DNA of 64,000 nucleotides, taken from positions 3,224,001 to 3,288,000 of the forward strand of contig OZ220688.1 in the NCBI GenBank assembly GCA_965116445.1, read 5' to 3'. Under the pieces are notes generated by a model, which saw only the letters and a list, made by a program, of their open reading frames with translations, searched no databases and was not told the origin of the DNA. Source of the stretch: Multivorans sp965116445 (GTDB lineage Bacteria > Acidobacteriota > Thermoanaerobaculia > Multivoradales > Multivoraceae). The translations under genes and the position numbers were made by a program. This document shows positions 62,241-64,000 of the stretch, piece by piece; the stretch's first letter is position 1; the number at the start of each line of letters is the position of its first letter.

Positions 62241-64000
62241 ATGAGTTCACCGGCAAAGCGGATCGCGCATTCGATTCTCGTTCTGAAGATCGGGTTGGCC
62301 GCCATGCCGTTGACCGCGGCGCCGCCGCCGGACTTCGAGTCCGAAGTACTGCCGGTGCTCGAGCGCCGGTGCTTCGCCTGCCATGGGCCGCTGCGGCAGC
62401 GGGGCGACCTGCGGCTCGACTCGCGGCCGGCGATGCTGATCGGCGGCGGTCGGGGCGCGGCGATTGTTCCTGGTGACGTGGAGGGGAGCCTGCTCGTCGC
62501 GGCGATCAGGCGCGAGGACGAACTGGAGATGCCGCCGCCGCGGGCGCTGGACGAGGCGGAGCGCGAGTTGCTCGAGGCCTGGATTCAGGCTGGGGCGGAG
62601 TGGCCTCTGACGCGTGATGAGGAAGCTGGGGGAGTACACGTCGCGGCGCGGGAGGTGCCGCCCGTAGAGCACGGCATCACGGGGCCCGGCGAGCCCTTGT
62701 CCTTCAACCGTGACGTGCGACCGATCCTCTCGGAGAACTGCTACGCGTGTCACGGCCCGGACGAGGCCGTACGGCAGGCAGGGCTGCGGTTGGACCAGGC
62801 TGAGGCTGCCCACGGCGTCTTGCCGTCGGGACGCCGCGCATTCGCGCCGGGCGACCTGGACCGGAGTCAGTTGTTCCAGCGGATTGCCGCGGTGGATGCA
62901 CTCGACCGCATGCCGCCGCCGCATGCGGACTCCGACCTGTCCGACCGCGAGATCGAGATTCTCGGGCGCTTCATCCTGCAGGGCGCCGAGTTCGAGGACC
63001 ACTGGGCGTACCGGCCGCCGGTGCGATCGGCGCCGCCCGTTCCTGCCGGTGCCGCATGGGTTCGCGGCGACGTCGACCGGTTCGTCCTGGCGCGGCTCGA
63101 GAAGGAGGGACTGGAACCGTCCCCGGAGGCGGATCGCCGCACGCTTGTCCGCCGGTTGTCGCTGGACCTCGTGGGACTACCGCCGACTCCGGCCGAAGTC
63201 GAGGCCTTCCTCGCCGACGCGTCGCCGGACGCCTACGAGCTCCTGGTCGACCGCCTCCTGGCTTCAAGGCGCTACGGCGAGCACATGGCGCGCACCTGGC
63301 TCGACGCCGCCCGCTACGCGGACACGAACGGCTACCACATCGACAACGAGCGGCACATGTGGCGGTGGCGCGACTGGGTGATCGACGCCTTCAACCGCAA
63401 CCAGCCGTTCGACGAGTTCACGGTCGAGCAACTGGCCGGCGACCTGCTGGAGGATCCGACGCCGGAGCAGTTGCTGGCGACCGGCTTCCACCGGAACCAC
63501 ATGATCAATTTCGAGGGCGGCGCGATTCCCGAGGAATACCGCGTTCAGTACGTGTTCGACCGCACGGATACGACGGCCACGGTCTGGATGGGGCTGACCG
63601 CCGGCTGCGCCAAGTGCCACGACCACAAGTTCGATCCGATCAGCCAGCGCGAGTACTACCAGTTCGCCGCCTTCTTCAACACGGTCGACGAGGTCGGCCT
63701 CGACGGCAGTCAGGGCAACGCGGAGCCGAAGGCGCTGGCGCCGGACCCGGGTCAGCGGGCGGTGCTCGAAGAACTCAGGGCGGAACTCGGCCCGCTCGAT
63801 GCGCTGCTGGACGATGCGAACGCGGAAGCGGAGGCGGCCCAGACGACGTGGCAGGAGGAGTGGAACCGCCGGTTGAGTGCGAAGTGGCGGCCCCTGGTTC
63901 CGGTTTCCCTGGAGTCGACCGCCGGCGCCCGGATGACGGTCCTCGAGGACGGATCGATCGAGGTGTCGGGCGAGAATCCGTCGACCGACGTGTATGTGAT
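62241..64000 (+). CDS. PSCyt1/DUF1549 multihaem protein, 3' end outside window
   Basis: The ATG at 62241 starts a frame still open at the window edge (586 codons visible). After a short signal-like region come two cytochrome-type domains with CFACH near residue 46 and CYACH near 168. A DUF1549 domain follows with DRFVLARLEKEGLEPSPEA, ARYADTNGYHIDNE and GCAKCHDHKFDPISQ, a third CxxCH. DUF1553 is expected beyond the edge. Such proteins are abundant in planctomycetes and some Acidobacteriota and are usually paired with a DUF1501 protein. A role in polysaccharide degradation is suspected. Confidence 0.9.
   Translation, partial: MSSPAKRIAHSILVLKIGLAAMPLTAAPPPDFESEVLPVLERRCFACHGPLRQRGDLRLDSRPAMLIGGGRGAAIVPGDVEGSLLVAAIRREDELEMPPPRALDEAERELLEAWIQAGAEWPLTRDEEAGGVHVAAREVPPVEHGITGPGEPLSFNRDVRPILSENCYACHGPDEAVRQAGLRLDQAEAAHGVLPSGRRAFAPGDLDRSQLFQRIAAVDALDRMPPPHADSDLSDREIEILGRFILQGAEFEDHWAYRPPVRSAPPVPAGAAWVRGDVDRFVLARLEKEGLEPSPEADRRTLVRRLSLDLVGLPPTPAEVEAFLADASPDAYELLVDRLLASRRYGEHMARTWLDAARYADTNGYHIDNERHMWRWRDWVIDAFNRNQPFDEFTVEQLAGDLLEDPTPEQLLATGFHRNHMINFEGGAIPEEYRVQYVFDRTDTTATVWMGLTAGCAKCHDHKFDPISQREYYQFAAFFNTVDEVGLDGSQGNAEPKALAPDPGQRAVLEELRAELGPLDALLDDANAEAEAAQTTWQEEWNRRLSAKWRPLVPVSLESTAGARMTVLEDGSIEVSGENPSTDVYV

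Overview
The window is high-GC DNA from an aerobic Gram-negative bacterium: it has a TonB-dependent receptor, an RND efflux pump, lipoproteins and a cytochrome c oxidase. Three traits together point to an Acidobacteriota-like or neighbouring lineage, though this is inference and not proof: alternative complex III (Act) genes next to a haem-copper oxidase, a PSCyt1/DUF1549-type multihaem protein, and a pyrR-pyrB-pyrC operon. No rRNA or tRNA gene was found.

Positions 1 to about 23,100 form an accessory island. It opens inside a relaxase gene with two mobilisation genes nested in another frame, as in ColE1 mbeA/mbeB/mbeD. Next come a type III CBASS operon (CD-NTase, HORMA, TRIP13-like ATPase, TIR-SAVED effector), a hicB-hicA pair, and a large two-armed defence cassette. 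The right-going arm encodes a DUF6361 protein, a phospholipase D-like protein and a 1,074-aa helicase. The left-going arm encodes a very large Eco57I-type adenine methyltransferase followed by a PLD-SNF2 helicase fusion. The arms converge at 14.0-14.3 kb. The set resembles DISARM in its parts, but no drmA/drmB-type gene is recognisable. The methyltransferase gene is interrupted by a heptanucleotide tandem repeat that puts its C-terminal part out of frame, a classic signature of phase variation. Two small genes, one with a HARE-HTH-like domain, close the island.

From 23.8 to 34.4 kb lie an EF-hand esterase overlapping a TonB-dependent receptor, and an RND pump and adaptor separated from their probable MarR/GbsR-type regulator by a complete IS1182-type element with 18-bp inverted repeats and a TTAG duplication. 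From 34.5 to 47.3 kb are housekeeping and single genes: TMEM220-like protein, a PHM-like cytochrome fusion, smc, pyrRBC, an SDR, a TcuA-like flavoprotein, an M23 peptidase and a HAD hydrolase. Two families of hairpin repeats are scattered between these genes, and one copy sits in frame inside smc.

From 47.4 to 56.7 kb is a respiratory cluster: actC, actD and actF, then coxA, coxC, coxD, an unknown membrane gene and coxB. Two paralogous secreted proteins lie at 47.4 kb, upstream of actC, and at 51.9 kb, between actF and coxA. actA, actB and actE are absent from the window. The remainder holds a GH109-like oxidoreductase, a glycosyltransferase, a methyltransferase, a 39-aa membrane ORF, a luciferase-like oxidoreductase, a Uma2-type nuclease and the start of a PSCyt1/DUF1549 protein that runs off the right edge.
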